Part shown: piece by piece, positions 1 to 7,721 of the stretch
Position numbering within the stretch: position 1 is the stretch's first letter
Layout of the letters: each line of letters begins with the position of its first letter
NCBI GenBank assembly: GCA_905210085.1
Contig: CAJLVJ010000039.1
Location: forward strand, 1-19,961
Source: an uncultured Collinsella sp.
GTDB taxonomy: Bacteria; Actinomycetota; Coriobacteriia; Coriobacteriales; Coriobacteriaceae
DNA: 19,961 nt
Direction: 5' to 3'
Notes under the pieces: model-generated
What the model was told of the DNA's origin: nothing
Seen by the model: the letters and a program-made list of their open reading frames with translations, nothing else
Databases searched by the model: none
Translations under genes and position numbers: made by a program

Positions 1-2
1 CC

Positions 3-77
3 TCAAAGGGGCGCCCAGTCCGGCCCAAGACGCTGGGACAAAAAGCCTATATCGACGCGATTCGTCAGCATATCTAG
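3..77 (+). pseudogene. PhoH-like fragment ending in a stop (3' end of a truncated or partial ORF)
   Basis: The third forward frame is open from the window edge to a TAG at 75-77 and contains RPKTLGQKAYIDAI. This matches the conserved stretch that immediately precedes the Walker A loop in PhoH-family ATPases, which typically reads R-P-K-T-x-G-Q-K-x-Y-(V/I)-D-A-I and continues into FGIGPAGTGKT. Here the frame stops four codons after that stretch (RQHI then TAG) and no Walker A coding follows. The fragment could be the tail of a gene extending left of the window or a relic of a broken phoH copy. The assignment is from recognised motif wording only; what lies upstream is unseen. Confidence 0.45.
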
Positions 78-123
78 GGTGCTGTGCTCCGCACGGTTCA
101 AGTCTCTTTATGGCAGTCCAGAC

Positions 124-146
124 TGATATAGGAAACATCTATATCA
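124..146. promoter_or_regulatory. Perfect 8-7-8 dyad, candidate operator
   Basis: The arms TGATATAG (124-131) and CTATATCA (139-146) are perfect inverted repeats around a 7-base spacer (GAAACAT). The dyad lies 87 bases before the methyltransferase start and directly upstream of an AT-rich stretch (146-170) that is the likely promoter zone. The geometry suits a dimeric repressor or activator. Which protein binds is not known from the sequence. Confidence 0.45.
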
Positions 147-232
147 AACTGTTATAAACATATATTTTACGATGGCCACATGAGCGCTCATACTCTGTCT
201 CGGTAAAGCAACCAATGCAAAGGGAGATATCT

Positions 233-1366
233 ATGAGCACTTTGATTCAACCGAATGCGCCGTTTCGCGCCGATATCGTCGGCAGCTTTCTTCGTCCGCA
301 GGCCGTAAAGGATGCCCGCGCTGCCTATGCGGCAGGCACGCTTGACGCCGAGGGGCTTAAGGCCGTCGAGGACGACGCCATTCGCGATTTGGTGGACAAG
401 CAAAAGGCCGCTGGCCTGCAGGTGATTACCGATGGCGAGTTCCGCCGCAGTTACTGGCACCTCGACTTTATGTGGGGGCTCAACGGCATTGAACGCCGTA
501 CCTCGCGTACGGGCTATATGTTCCACGACGAGGAGACCACGGCCGATACCGCCGTGGTGACCGGCCCCATCAGCGGCGAGAACCACCCCTTCGTCGAGCA
601 CTTCAAATTTGTCAAGGCGCTTGAGGGCGAGGGCCAGGTCGCACGGCAAACCATCCCGGCGCCGATCCAGACGTTCTCCGAAGTCACACTCGACCGCTGT
701 GATGGCCAGCAGGAGAGCCTGCGTGCCGTTTATAAGACCGACGAAGAGCTCGCCGATGCCATTGCCGCAGCATACCGCACCGTGATTGCCGACCTGTACG
801 CTGCAGGCTGCCGTAACATCCAGTTTGATGACTGCACCTGGGGCATCTACTGCGATACCGACTTTGTGTCCAAGACCGGCATGAGCCCGGTTGATCTGCA
901 AAAGGTGAGTGAGCTGGGCGTGGCGCTCAACAACGCCGCCATCGAGGGCAAGCCCGACGACCTGGTCATTAACACGCACGTGTGCCGTGGTAACTACCAC
1001 TCTACCTATGCCTTCGAGGGCGGCTATGACCCCATCGCGCCATACCTGTTCGCAAACGAGGATGTCGACGCATTTTACCTGGAGTTCGATACGCCGCGTG
1101 CCGGTGGCTTTGAGCCGCTCAAGTACGTTGCCCCTGGCAAGAAGGTCGTGCTGGGCCTGGTGACCACCAAGGCTGCTGAGCTTGAGGACGAGGATGCCAT
1201 CGTCGAGCGTATTCACGAGGCCGCAAAGTATGTTCCGCTCGAGAACCTGTATCTGTCGCCCCAGTGCGGCTTTGCCAGCTGCGAGATTGGCAACAAGCTG
1301 ACCGAGGACGAGCAATGGGCAAAGATCGCGCTGGTCAAGCGCATTGCCGAGCGCGTTTGGAAATAG
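233..1366 (+). CDS. MetE C-terminal-domain methyltransferase (YxjG/YxjH-like)
   Basis: A 377-residue member of the cobalamin-independent methionine synthase family, equivalent to the C-terminal catalytic half of MetE and the same size as Bacillus YxjG/YxjH. Family members move a methyl group to a thiol such as homocysteine, activated by zinc, in the cytosol. The zinc ligands of MetE are all present: His249 and Cys251 (THVC), Glu284 (YLEF) and Cys345 (PQCG). The N-terminal DIVGSFLRP and ITDGEFRRSYWHLDF motifs are typical of the YxjG group. I chose ATG 233 because AGGGAG lies just before it; the in-frame ATG at 215 overlaps that site and has no site of its own. The MetE N-terminal half is absent, so the methyl donor (methyl-folate or another) cannot be told. 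uraA follows 122 bases downstream. No S-box or B12 riboswitch is seen in the leader. Confidence 0.85.
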   Translation: MSTLIQPNAPFRADIVGSFLRPQAVKDARAAYAAGTLDAEGLKAVEDDAIRDLVDKQKAAGLQVITDGEFRRSYWHLDFMWGLNGIERRTSRTGYMFHDEETTADTAVVTGPISGENHPFVEHFKFVKALEGEGQVARQTIPAPIQTFSEVTLDRCDGQQESLRAVYKTDEELADAIAAAYRTVIADLYAAGCRNIQFDDCTWGIYCDTDFVSKTGMSPVDLQKVSELGVALNNAAIEGKPDDLVINTHVCRGNYHSTYAFEGGYDPIAPYLFANEDVDAFYLEFDTPRAGGFEPLKYVAPGKKVVLGLVTTKAAELEDEDAIVERIHEAAKYVPLENLYLSPQCGFASCEIGNKLTEDEQWAKIALVKRIAERVWK

Positions 1367-1413
1367 CGCTAGTGTTTGCAGGTGGCGGCGCGTGCGAGGC
1401 ATAGTGTATCGCG

Positions 1414-1419
1414 TACAAT
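1414..1419 (+). promoter_or_regulatory. Possible -10 box for uraA
   Basis: TACAAT in the gap before uraA, about 70 bases ahead of its start, resembles a -10 hexamer. No convincing -35 hexamer is visible at the right distance, so this is weak. Confidence 0.2.
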
Positions 1420-1488
1420 GGTTCGGATCGTATCGTTCGGGCAGGTTATCCGATATGCCTGATCGCCCTTCCATTCGAAAGGACATCC

Positions 1489-2823
1489 ATGTCCCAGTCC
1501 TCGACGCCCGCCGTCAGCGATGCCATCTACGACGCATCGTCGCTCGGCCGCCCGCGCATGTTCCTGCTCGGTCTGCAGCACCTGTTTGCCATGTTTGGCG
1601 CCACCGTGCTGGTGCCCGTGCTCACCGGCCTCTCGGTATCGGCAACGCTTTTGTTTGCCGGCTTGGGCACGCTGCTGTTCCACTTCCTGTCGCGCGGTAA
1701 GGTGCCGGCATTTTTGGGCTCATCGTTTGCCTTTATTGCCGGTTATGCCGCAATCGCGCCCAACGGCGAGACCGAGCTTTTGCCCTACGCCTGCCTGGGC
1801 GTAGCTTGTGCCGGCCTGCTCTATCCAGTGCTGGCGGTCCTGTTCCGCGCCTTTGGCGCCAAGCGCGTTATGCGCTTCTTCCCGCCGGTGGTGACTGGCC
1901 CTATCGTCATTTCCATCGGCTTGATTCTGGCAAGCTCTGCTATCGCCAACTGTCAGACCAATTGGCTTGTTGCCGTTGTCGCCGTGGCAGTGATCGTCAT
2001 CTGCAACATCTGGGGCCGCGGCATGGTCAAGATCGTGCCGATTTTGCTGGGCGTTGTGGTGAGCTATGCCGTTGCGGCTGCGCTCGGCGAGGTTGATTTC
2101 TCGGGCGTTTCCGCCGCTCCGTGGGTCGGTCTGCCCATCGTGTGGGACAACACCGTGTTTGCGCTCTTTGGGCCGCAGTTCGATAGCGGTCTTGCCACGA
2201 CGGCCATCATCACCATCATGCCGCTGGCCTTCGCGACCATGATCGAGCATATCGGTGATATCTCCGCTATTGGCTCCACCTGCGAGCGCAACTACATTGC
2301 CGATCCCGGCCTGCATCGCACGCTGCTCGGCGATGGTCTCGCCACGATTCTGGCTTCGCTCTTTGGCGCTCCGGCCAACACCACGTATGGCGAGAACACC
2401 GGCGTGCTCGCCCTGACGCGCGTGTTCGACCCGCGCGTGATTCGCATTGCCGCGTGCTGCGCCATCGTGCTTTCGTTCTGCCCCAAGTTCGCTGCCGTGA
2501 TCGCCGCCATGCCGGCATGCGTTATCGGCGGCGTGTCGCTCGTGCTTTACGGCATGATCAGCGCCGTGGGTGTTCGCAACCTCATCGAGAACCAGGTCGA
2601 TTTCCAAAACAACCGCAACGTGCTGGTGACCGCCCTGGTGCTCGTGCTTTCGCTCGGCATCGCGTACAGCACCGCCGGCGCCATCGTGCTGGAGCTGAGC
2701 GGCGTGACGATTTCGCTTTCCGGTCTTGCCGTGGGCTCGCTGGTGGGCATCGTGCTCAACGCCATCCTGCCGGGTAACGACTTTGAGTTTGATGTCTCCG
2801 AGCTTGAGGAGGCTGCTGAGTAG
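1489..2823 (+). CDS. uraA: Uracil permease, NCS2 family
   Basis: A 444-residue membrane protein importing uracil with protons, of the nucleobase-cation symporter 2 (UraA/PyrP) family. Recognisable signatures are GLQHLFAMFGATVLVP near residue 30, VPAFLGSSFAFI near 70 and TTYGENTGVLALTRVF near 300. The two glutamates that hold uracil in E. coli UraA (Glu241, Glu290) correspond to Glu253 (IEHIGD) and Glu302 (YGENTG), with the same 49-residue spacing. The UraA His245 position is Asp257, giving EHIGD. The start has GAAAGGA six bases upstream. It runs the same way as the MetE-like gene and is closed by a strong hairpin at 2849-2886. It ends convergent with the esterase gene. Confidence 0.92.
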   Translation: MSQSSTPAVSDAIYDASSLGRPRMFLLGLQHLFAMFGATVLVPVLTGLSVSATLLFAGLGTLLFHFLSRGKVPAFLGSSFAFIAGYAAIAPNGETELLPYACLGVACAGLLYPVLAVLFRAFGAKRVMRFFPPVVTGPIVISIGLILASSAIANCQTNWLVAVVAVAVIVICNIWGRGMVKIVPILLGVVVSYAVAAALGEVDFSGVSAAPWVGLPIVWDNTVFALFGPQFDSGLATTAIITIMPLAFATMIEHIGDISAIGSTCERNYIADPGLHRTLLGDGLATILASLFGAPANTTYGENTGVLALTRVFDPRVIRIAACCAIVLSFCPKFAAVIAAMPACVIGGVSLVLYGMISAVGVRNLIENQVDFQNNRNVLVTALVLVLSLGIAYSTAGAIVLELSGVTISLSGLAVGSLVGIVLNAILPGNDFEFDVSELEEAAE

Positions 2824-2848
2824 CAGCTGTGTTCAGCTAAAACAAGAT

Positions 2849-2886
2849 ATGGTGCCCATGCGTATATGCGTGTGGGCACCATTTTT
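2849..2886 (+). terminator. Rho-independent terminator of uraA
   Basis: ATGGTGCCCA (2849-2858) pairs perfectly with TGGGCACCAT (2873-2882), followed by TTTTT. The T tract overlaps the stop codon of the convergent esterase gene (2885-2887), so the hairpin may serve both strands. Confidence 0.85.
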
Positions 2887-3550
2887 AATGTGTCAGTATC
2901 CAGTGGATGCCGCGGGCCATGCGTAAGTCGGTTTGGGCAAAGTGATTGCCGGGGTTGAGCTCCAGCGTTGTTGGAATGCCGTGCTCGACGAGCAACGCTT
3001 CCATGGCGCGCGTGTCGTCGAGTACGTGCCTCATCATGCGGTTGGGCGTCTTGGTTTCCCTTTTGCCGAGTGACAGGTAGACGGCTTGCGGGCTGCCGGC
3101 AAAGGGGGCCGTGCTGGCACGGTCGACAAAGTCGGGAAACCATAGCGACCCCGATGCGCTCGCGGCGCGGTCAAAGGCGTCGGTTTGCCAGAGGGACCAG
3201 AGTGCGAAGAGGCCCGCGAGCGAGTAACCGGCAATGCCGCGCCAGGTGGGCGGCTGAGGAAGCGACGACTCGACCTGGGGGATTATCTGATTCAGCAGCT
3301 CATCAAGAAAATCGGCAGCTTGGCCGCCGAAAGGCTCGGCATCGCGTACGGTCCCGTCGCATGCCCAGGGGCTCAGCTCGCGATTCCAATCGAGCCCGCC
3401 AATGGTGACGAGGGCGAATGGCGGACAGTCGAGCTCTCGGCAACACTTATAAACCTCGCTGCCGTCGCCCACGACCACAGGAAGGTAGATGACAGGCGCG
3501 CTTTCCGTATGATTCGAATAAACGGTTATCTGCTTTTGATGCGCTTCCAT
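2885..3550 (-). CDS. Alpha/beta hydrolase, esterase D / enterochelin-esterase-like
   Basis: A 221-residue alpha/beta hydrolase resembling the Fes/IroE/esterase D family (putative esterase fold). The nucleophile elbow is G-Y-S-L-A-G with Ser110, and the likely catalytic His203 lies in PGNHF near the C-terminus. An acid such as Glu165 (LGKRET) could complete a triad. No signal peptide is visible, so it is probably cytosolic. The start ATG at 3550 is preceded by GAGAAG. Family members cut ester or amide bonds in siderophores and other small molecules. With no siderophore genes nearby the substrate is unknown. The gene stands alone, convergent with uraA and separated from the upstream surface-protein gene by a terminator. 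Confidence 0.8.
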   Translation of the reverse strand: MEAHQKQITVYSNHTESAPVIYLPVVVGDGSEVYKCCRELDCPPFALVTIGGLDWNRELSPWACDGTVRDAEPFGGQAADFLDELLNQIIPQVESSLPQPPTWRGIAGYSLAGLFALWSLWQTDAFDRAASASGSLWFPDFVDRASTAPFAGSPQAVYLSLGKRETKTPNRMMRHVLDDTRAMEALLVEHGIPTTLELNPGNHFAQTDLRMARGIHWILTH

Positions 3551-3662
3551 GACGGGCTTCTCTCAGTGTTGTGATATCGGCAGCCCCAATTGTCGCACGC
3601 CAGCGTATGCCGGTTGGGCTAGACCAAAGACAATCTCGTGCATCCCCTGCGGACGCATATGG

Positions 3663-3700
3663 AAAACGCCACCGCCGGAGGGGAGCTCGGCGGTGGCGTT
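3663..3700 (-). terminator. Terminator after the first surface-protein gene
   Basis: A 13-bp perfect stem: AACGCCACCGCCG (3665-3677) pairs with CGGCGGTGGCGTT (3688-3700) around a 10-base loop. Read on the - strand it ends in TTTT. It lies about 60 bases past the stop of the 3758-5470 gene. Confidence 0.8.
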
Positions 3701-3757
3701 GTTAAACGGTGCTGGGGCTCGGGGCCTTCGCGGGAGCTGCCATGTGCGCAGAGGCGT

Positions 3758-5470
3758 CTAAGAACGCTTACGGCTCGCCATGGTGCCTGCGGCGATAGCG
3801 GCTGTTCCCGCAAGGACGGTTGCCACGATGGCCGCACCCGAGGTGTCGCCGGTTGCCGCGAGCACGCCGGTAGTCTTGGCTTTCGTGGTTGAAGCCGCAA
3901 CGGCCTTGGTCGGCTTTGAGCCCTCAGGCTTGGGGTTCTGCTTGGACTCCGCGGGCTTGCTTTCTGCGGGCTTGGTCTCCTCGGGCTTGGGGTCTTCCGG
4001 CTTGGCTACCTCGGGAGGTGCGATGGTCGTACTTTTGGCGACTGCTTTGATATAGAGGGAGTCGACCGTGGCGTCGCCCGTGCCGATGGCTTGGCCTGCC
4101 TCGTAGATGCCGTCACGGAGCTTGCGATAGTCAATGACCTTGCCGCCTTCGGGCGTCTGGATGGCGGCGTTCTCAATCTTGATGGTGCCGATTGTCTTGC
4201 CGTCAGCGCTCATGGCACGGGCAAAGATTGCCGCTGTATCTCCTTCGGCCGTTACCTTGCTGCGGATGATCGAGATGACTGCGGGTGTGACGCCCTCGCT
4301 GGTCTGGGCGATGATGCCGATGTTCTCGCCTTGGGGTTCGCGCCTCGTCTCGCCATCTTGGTTTTCGCTGTAGGGGATGGGGCCGTCGCCGTTCTCGACA
4401 TAGCGGGCTATGGCCTTGACAACGGAGTCGCTGATGTAGATGTGGCCGCCCTTCTCGTTGGGTCGATCGTTTCTGGTGGAGAATGCAGCCGAAACCTCGC
4501 CTTCCGCAAACGCGTCCACGGTGGAGCCGTTCTTGACGACGATGTCGTCCTGGTAGGTGAAGAGGGCGTTGGCGCCACCGTATCTGCCTTTACTTGCACG
4601 GACTGTCACGTTTGCATGATCGAGGGTGATGCCCTTGTGGGCATAGACGCCATATTCAACACCGTTTACGTTGAGGGAGGCGTTTGTGGCTGCGAGGCTG
4701 CCCTTGGCCTCGACGGCAGCGTCTTTCTCGGAGCTTGCCTCGACCGTCCCGCCACCCTTGATGGTGAGGTTCTTGTCGGCTCCAATACCCTTGTCCTTGG
4801 TAGCCCTGGCGGTGACGGCTCCGCTGTCGTCAATCGTGATATTGCCGTTTGCCCTGATGCCATCCGATGCACCCGTGGCGTTGACGTTGCCCGAACCTTT
4901 GATAGCGAGATCACCTCCGGCATTGATGGCATCAAACCCAGTGCTCGTGGCGTTGACGGATCCGGCTCCGTCGATGTTGATATTACCCGTGGAGAGGATA
5001 GCGTCCTCAGTAGATGTCACGCTGAGCGTGCCGCCCTCGTCGCCTTGGATATTGAGCTCGGCATTCTCGTTAGTGCCATGAGAAACGTTGATGCTTTCGA
5101 TCCATTCGGCAGTGACGATGTTGGTTCCCGAGTAATTCACGTTGAGCTTGCCTGCGGCCTGGATCTCGCCGCCGTTATAGTTGTTGAGCTTCAAGTCGTC
5201 GGCGCCGTCCCACGACCAGGTACCGGCCTCGTCGCTCGCCGCGGTGTTGTACTTGTTGCCGCCGACCTTGACCCATTCCGCTGCGAGCGAGACGCTCGGC
5301 ATGAGCAGCGAGCTCACCGTGAGCGCGCACACGGCGCCCGCGACGATGCGGCGCGTCACGCGGCGCCAGCTGCCGTGCGCGAGTCCTATGCGACGGCGAA
5401 CGTCGGGTTCGGCAACATGGGTTCCGGCGGTAGTGTCATTGCGTTTGGGGGTCGTGAACAAGGCTGCCAT
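3758..5470 (-). CDS. Sortase-anchored beta-helix surface protein, copy A
   Basis: A 570-residue secreted wall protein. Residues 1-40 are a long basic leader, about 42-63 a hydrophobic signal segment with likely cleavage near SLA/AEW. Residues 140-480 are short repeats of the type GI-x-A-x-GNITI-x-x-SGAVTA, as in right-handed beta-helix and Cthe_2159-like carbohydrate-binding domains. Residues 484-520 are a Pro/Lys/Glu-rich wall spanner. The sorting signal is LAATG (537-541), then a hydrophobic stretch and the tail SRKRS. LAxTG is the pattern of class E sortases in high-GC Gram-positives. I chose ATG 5470 because GGGAG sits just upstream; the frame is open further back, but only through a leader shared with copy B. 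A carbohydrate or adhesin role is inference. It is a paralog of the 5742-7514 gene and lacks one beta-helix rung found there. Confidence 0.8.
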   Translation of the reverse strand: MAALFTTPKRNDTTAGTHVAEPDVRRRIGLAHGSWRRVTRRIVAGAVCALTVSSLLMPSVSLAAEWVKVGGNKYNTAASDEAGTWSWDGADDLKLNNYNGGEIQAAGKLNVNYSGTNIVTAEWIESINVSHGTNENAELNIQGDEGGTLSVTSTEDAILSTGNINIDGAGSVNATSTGFDAINAGGDLAIKGSGNVNATGASDGIRANGNITIDDSGAVTARATKDKGIGADKNLTIKGGGTVEASSEKDAAVEAKGSLAATNASLNVNGVEYGVYAHKGITLDHANVTVRASKGRYGGANALFTYQDDIVVKNGSTVDAFAEGEVSAAFSTRNDRPNEKGGHIYISDSVVKAIARYVENGDGPIPYSENQDGETRREPQGENIGIIAQTSEGVTPAVISIIRSKVTAEGDTAAIFARAMSADGKTIGTIKIENAAIQTPEGGKVIDYRKLRDGIYEAGQAIGTGDATVDSLYIKAVAKSTTIAPPEVAKPEDPKPEETKPAESKPAESKQNPKPEGSKPTKAVAASTTKAKTTGVLAATGDTSGAAIVATVLAGTAAIAAGTMASRKRS

Positions 5471-5528
5471 GGTTGCTCCCGTTCTCATAGGGCCTATACG
5501 ACTAGATTCAGCGTATCTGCTGGATGTT

Positions 5529-5560
5529 GCCGGCGGTAGTGCCGTTTGGAGGGCAAAATG
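5529..5560 (-). repeat. Leader repeat, copy A (32 bases identical to 7573-7604)
   Basis: These 32 bases, 59 bases before the start of surface-protein gene A, are identical to 7573-7604, 59 bases before gene B, while the flanking leader has diverged. The match resumes after one mismatch with CCAAAA. Stronger conservation than the surroundings suggests a promoter or regulator site; no clear -35/-10 pair could be fixed. Confidence 0.6.
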
Positions 5561-5611
5561 GCCAAAATGGGGGAGAAATAGGCCGCACGCCGGCGCAGGG
5601 ACCGGCGCTAA

Positions 5612-5648
5612 AAGAAAAGCGCGGGGCCGCATGGCGACTCCGCGCTTT
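5612..5648 (-). terminator. Duplicated permease terminator, now behind surface-protein gene B
   Basis: AAAGCGCGG (5616-5624) pairs with CCGCGCTTT (5640-5648); on the - strand it runs into TTTTCTTTT. It is the diverged copy of the terminator at 7661-7695. By position it now ends transcription of the 5742-7514 gene, since no other hairpin follows that stop. Confidence 0.7.
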
Positions 5649-5674
5649 ATTGTTCAGCTTTTGCAGCCTTGCCC

Positions 5675-5720
5675 TTACGCTACGAAGAAGTAGACGAGGA
5701 AGGCAAGGGCCGCGATCCAC
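5675..5720 (-). pseudogene. Duplicated 3' end of the purine permease gene
   Basis: Read on the - strand this encodes WIAALAFLVYFFVA then TAA, exactly the last 14 residues of the permease at 7722-9032. The 45 bases differ from the true gene end at four positions, all silent (three third-codon changes and TAG to TAA). Similarity stops abruptly at 5720/5721 (equivalent to 7767). There is no start or upstream coding, so it is a scar of the tandem duplication and not a gene. Confidence 0.85.
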
Positions 5721-5741
5721 CCGTCCCGTGCGAAAAAGTGT

Positions 5742-7514
5742 TTACGAGCGCTTGCGGCTCACCACGGCGCCTGCGGCGATGGCGGCTGTTCCTGCAAGGG
5801 CGGCTGCCACGATGGTTGCGCTCGAGGCGTCGCCGGTTGCCGCGAGCTTGCCGGTGGTCTTGGCTCCCGTGGCAGCAACTGCAACGGTCTTGGTCGTCTT
5901 CGTGCCCTCGGACTTGGAACCCTCGGGCTTGGTCTCGCCGGGCTTTTCCTCGGGTTTGATCTCCTCGGGAGGCGCGATGACCGTGCTCTTGGCGACAGCT
6001 TCGTTATAGGGGGAGTCGATCACAGCGTCGCCCGTGCCGATGGTTTGACCCGTCTCGTAGGAGATGCTGGGGCCGTACTCTTCCTCGTTGTAATAGTTAA
6101 TGATCTTGCCGCCTGCGGGCGTCTGGATGGGAGCGCCTTTGATTTCGATGGTGCCGATCGCCTTGCCATCCTCGCTTATGGCAAGAGCGAAGATTGCCGC
6201 CGTGTCTCCCTCGGCCGTGAGCTTGCTGCGGACGATCGAGATACTCGCGGGCGTGATGCCCTCGTAGGTCTGGGCAAAGATGCCGATGTTCACGCCCCTA
6301 TGCTCGGGAATGACCGCGCCGCTTTGGTCGTTGCTGTAGTGATCGGGGCCGTCGCTACCGGACTCGACATAGCGGGCTATAGCCTTGACAACGGAGTCGC
6401 TGCTGTAGATGTGTCCGCCAGCGACGTTTGGCTGGTGGTTTCTGGTAGAGATTGCAACCGAGAATTTGCCTTCCGCGAACGCGTCCACGATGGAACCATT
6501 CTTGATGACGATGTCGTCCCCGTCAGTGATGAGGGCGATGGCCTGGCCGCCGCTCGCGCTTGTACGGACCGTCACGGTCGCGTGATCGAGCGTAACGCCC
6601 TTGTAGGCATAGACACCATATTCAACACCGCTTGCGTCAAGGGAGGCGTTCGTGACCGCGAGACTGCCCTCAGTGTCGACGGCAAGAGTTTCCTTGGAGC
6701 TCGCCTCGACCTGGCTGCCGCCCGAGATATCGATGTTGCCGCCAGCCCAAATCGCCACGTCCTTGATAGGGCTTGCCTCTACCGTGCCGCCGCCCTTGAT
6801 GGTGAGGTTTCTCCCGGCAACGATTCCCTGATCCTCGGTGGCCTTGGCGGTGACGGCTCCGCTGTTGTCAATCGTGATGTTGCCGTCCGCCCTGATGCCA
6901 TCCGATTTGCCCGTGGCGTTGACGTTGCCCGAGCCCTTGATGGTGAGATCGCCCACGGCGCCGATGGCGTCAGCCTCGGTACTCGTGGCGTTGACGGTGC
7001 CAGCTCCGTCGATGTTAATGTCTCTATTGGAGGAGATGGCGTCGTAATTAGATGTCACGTTGAGCGTGCTGGATGCGTCGCCTTGGATGTTGAGCTCGGC
7101 GTTCTCGGCATTGCCATCCTCAACCAAGATGCCCCAGCCGCTGTCATTGGTAACGGTGTTGCTCCCTGAGTAGCTTATGTTGAGCTTGCCATCGGCCCTG
7201 ATCTTGCCGCCGTTATAGTTGTTGAGCTTCATGTCGTCGGCGCCGTCCCAGCTCCAAGTGCCGGCGGCGTCGCCCGCTGCGGTGCCGGCGTTGTACTGGG
7301 CGCCGTCGACGTAGACCCACTCCGCCGCGAGCGAGACACTCGGCGTGAGCAACGAGCTCACCGTGAGCGCGCAGGTCAGGCCGCAGACGATGCGGCGCGT
7401 CACGCGACGCCAGCTTCCGTGTGCGAGCAGCGTGCGACGGCGCACGTCGGGCTCGACAAAATGGGCTCCAGAGGTTTTGTCATTGCGCTTGGGGGTCGTG
7501 AACAAGGCGGCCAT
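5742..7514 (-). CDS. Sortase-anchored beta-helix surface protein, copy B
   Basis: A 590-residue paralog of the 3758-5470 product with the same plan: basic leader, hydrophobic signal segment about 42-63 ending SLAAEW, repeats of the G-x-ITI-x-x-SGAVTA type (about 140-510), Pro/Glu/Lys spacer (514-540), LAATG sorting signal (557-561), hydrophobic anchor and SRKRS tail. Residues 249-272 form an extra 24-residue repeat absent from copy A, consistent with gain or loss of one beta-helix rung. Start ATG 7514 is used by analogy with copy A; GGGAG/GAG lies just upstream. Between this gene and copy A lies the permease-tail scar with its terminator. The exposed middle has diverged clearly while the signal and anchor regions stay close. 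Carbohydrate or host-surface binding is plausible but not shown. Confidence 0.8.
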   Translation of the reverse strand: MAALFTTPKRNDKTSGAHFVEPDVRRRTLLAHGSWRRVTRRIVCGLTCALTVSSLLTPSVSLAAEWVYVDGAQYNAGTAAGDAAGTWSWDGADDMKLNNYNGGKIRADGKLNISYSGSNTVTNDSGWGILVEDGNAENAELNIQGDASSTLNVTSNYDAISSNRDINIDGAGTVNATSTEADAIGAVGDLTIKGSGNVNATGKSDGIRADGNITIDNSGAVTAKATEDQGIVAGRNLTIKGGGTVEASPIKDVAIWAGGNIDISGGSQVEASSKETLAVDTEGSLAVTNASLDASGVEYGVYAYKGVTLDHATVTVRTSASGGQAIALITDGDDIVIKNGSIVDAFAEGKFSVAISTRNHQPNVAGGHIYSSDSVVKAIARYVESGSDGPDHYSNDQSGAVIPEHRGVNIGIFAQTYEGITPASISIVRSKLTAEGDTAAIFALAISEDGKAIGTIEIKGAPIQTPAGGKIINYYNEEEYGPSISYETGQTIGTGDAVIDSPYNEAVAKSTVIAPPEEIKPEEKPGETKPEGSKSEGTKTTKTVAVAATGAKTTGKLAATGDASSATIVAAALAGTAAIAAGAVVSRKRS

Positions 7515-7572
7515 GGTTACTCCCATCCTCATAGGGCCTATGCGATTACGCCCAGCATATCTGCAGGATGTA

Positions 7573-7604
7573 GCCGGCGGTAGTGCCGTTTGGAGGGCAA
7601 AATG
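7573..7604 (-). repeat. Leader repeat, copy B (32 bases identical to 5529-5560)
   Basis: Second copy of the 32-base block found before both surface-protein genes, at the same distance from the start codon. It lies between the permease terminator (7661-7695) and the gene start, where the promoter must be. Confidence 0.6.
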
Positions 7605-7655
7605 TCCAAAACTCGGGAAGCAATACATCGCGCGTCCGTGCGTTGCCTGGCTTTA

Positions 7656-7695
7656 AAAGAAAAGCGCGGAGCCGCTCGATGCGACTCCGCGCTTT
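7656..7695 (-). terminator. Terminator of the purine permease gene
   Basis: AAAGCGCGGAG (7661-7671) pairs with CTCCGCGCTTT (7685-7695). On the - strand the stem is followed by TTTTCTTTT, a good intrinsic terminator 27 bases past the permease stop. Confidence 0.85.
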
Positions 7696-7721
7696 GCTGG
7701 TTGATATTGCGAACCTTGCGC

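Noticed and set aside
1..232. Possible S-box or cobalamin riboswitch before the MetE-like gene
   Set aside because: No B12 box or S-box core could be found; only the 124-146 dyad and AT-rich promoter zone are evident.
188..1486. A long open frame on the - strand opposite the MetE-like gene
   Set aside because: It is the antisense shadow of a clear enzyme gene in GC-rich DNA; it has no recognisable domain and no ribosome site.
4091..5539. A 482-codon open frame on the + strand opposite surface-protein gene A
   Set aside because: The - strand has signal peptide, repeats and sorting signal; the + frame is low-complexity mirror sequence of those repeats, and a similar shadow exists opposite copy B.
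5471..5632. Upstream extension of surface-protein A (and the equivalent before copy B) as extra N-terminal coding
   Set aside because: The frame is open and partly conserved, but the conservation is of the DNA leader; the ribosome site and signal-peptide logic place the start at 5470 and 7514.
5508..5720. Small arginine-rich - strand frame between the surface genes, with a look-alike at 7546-7767
   Set aside because: The similarity comes from the duplicated permease tail, terminator and leader read out of frame; no independent start signal.
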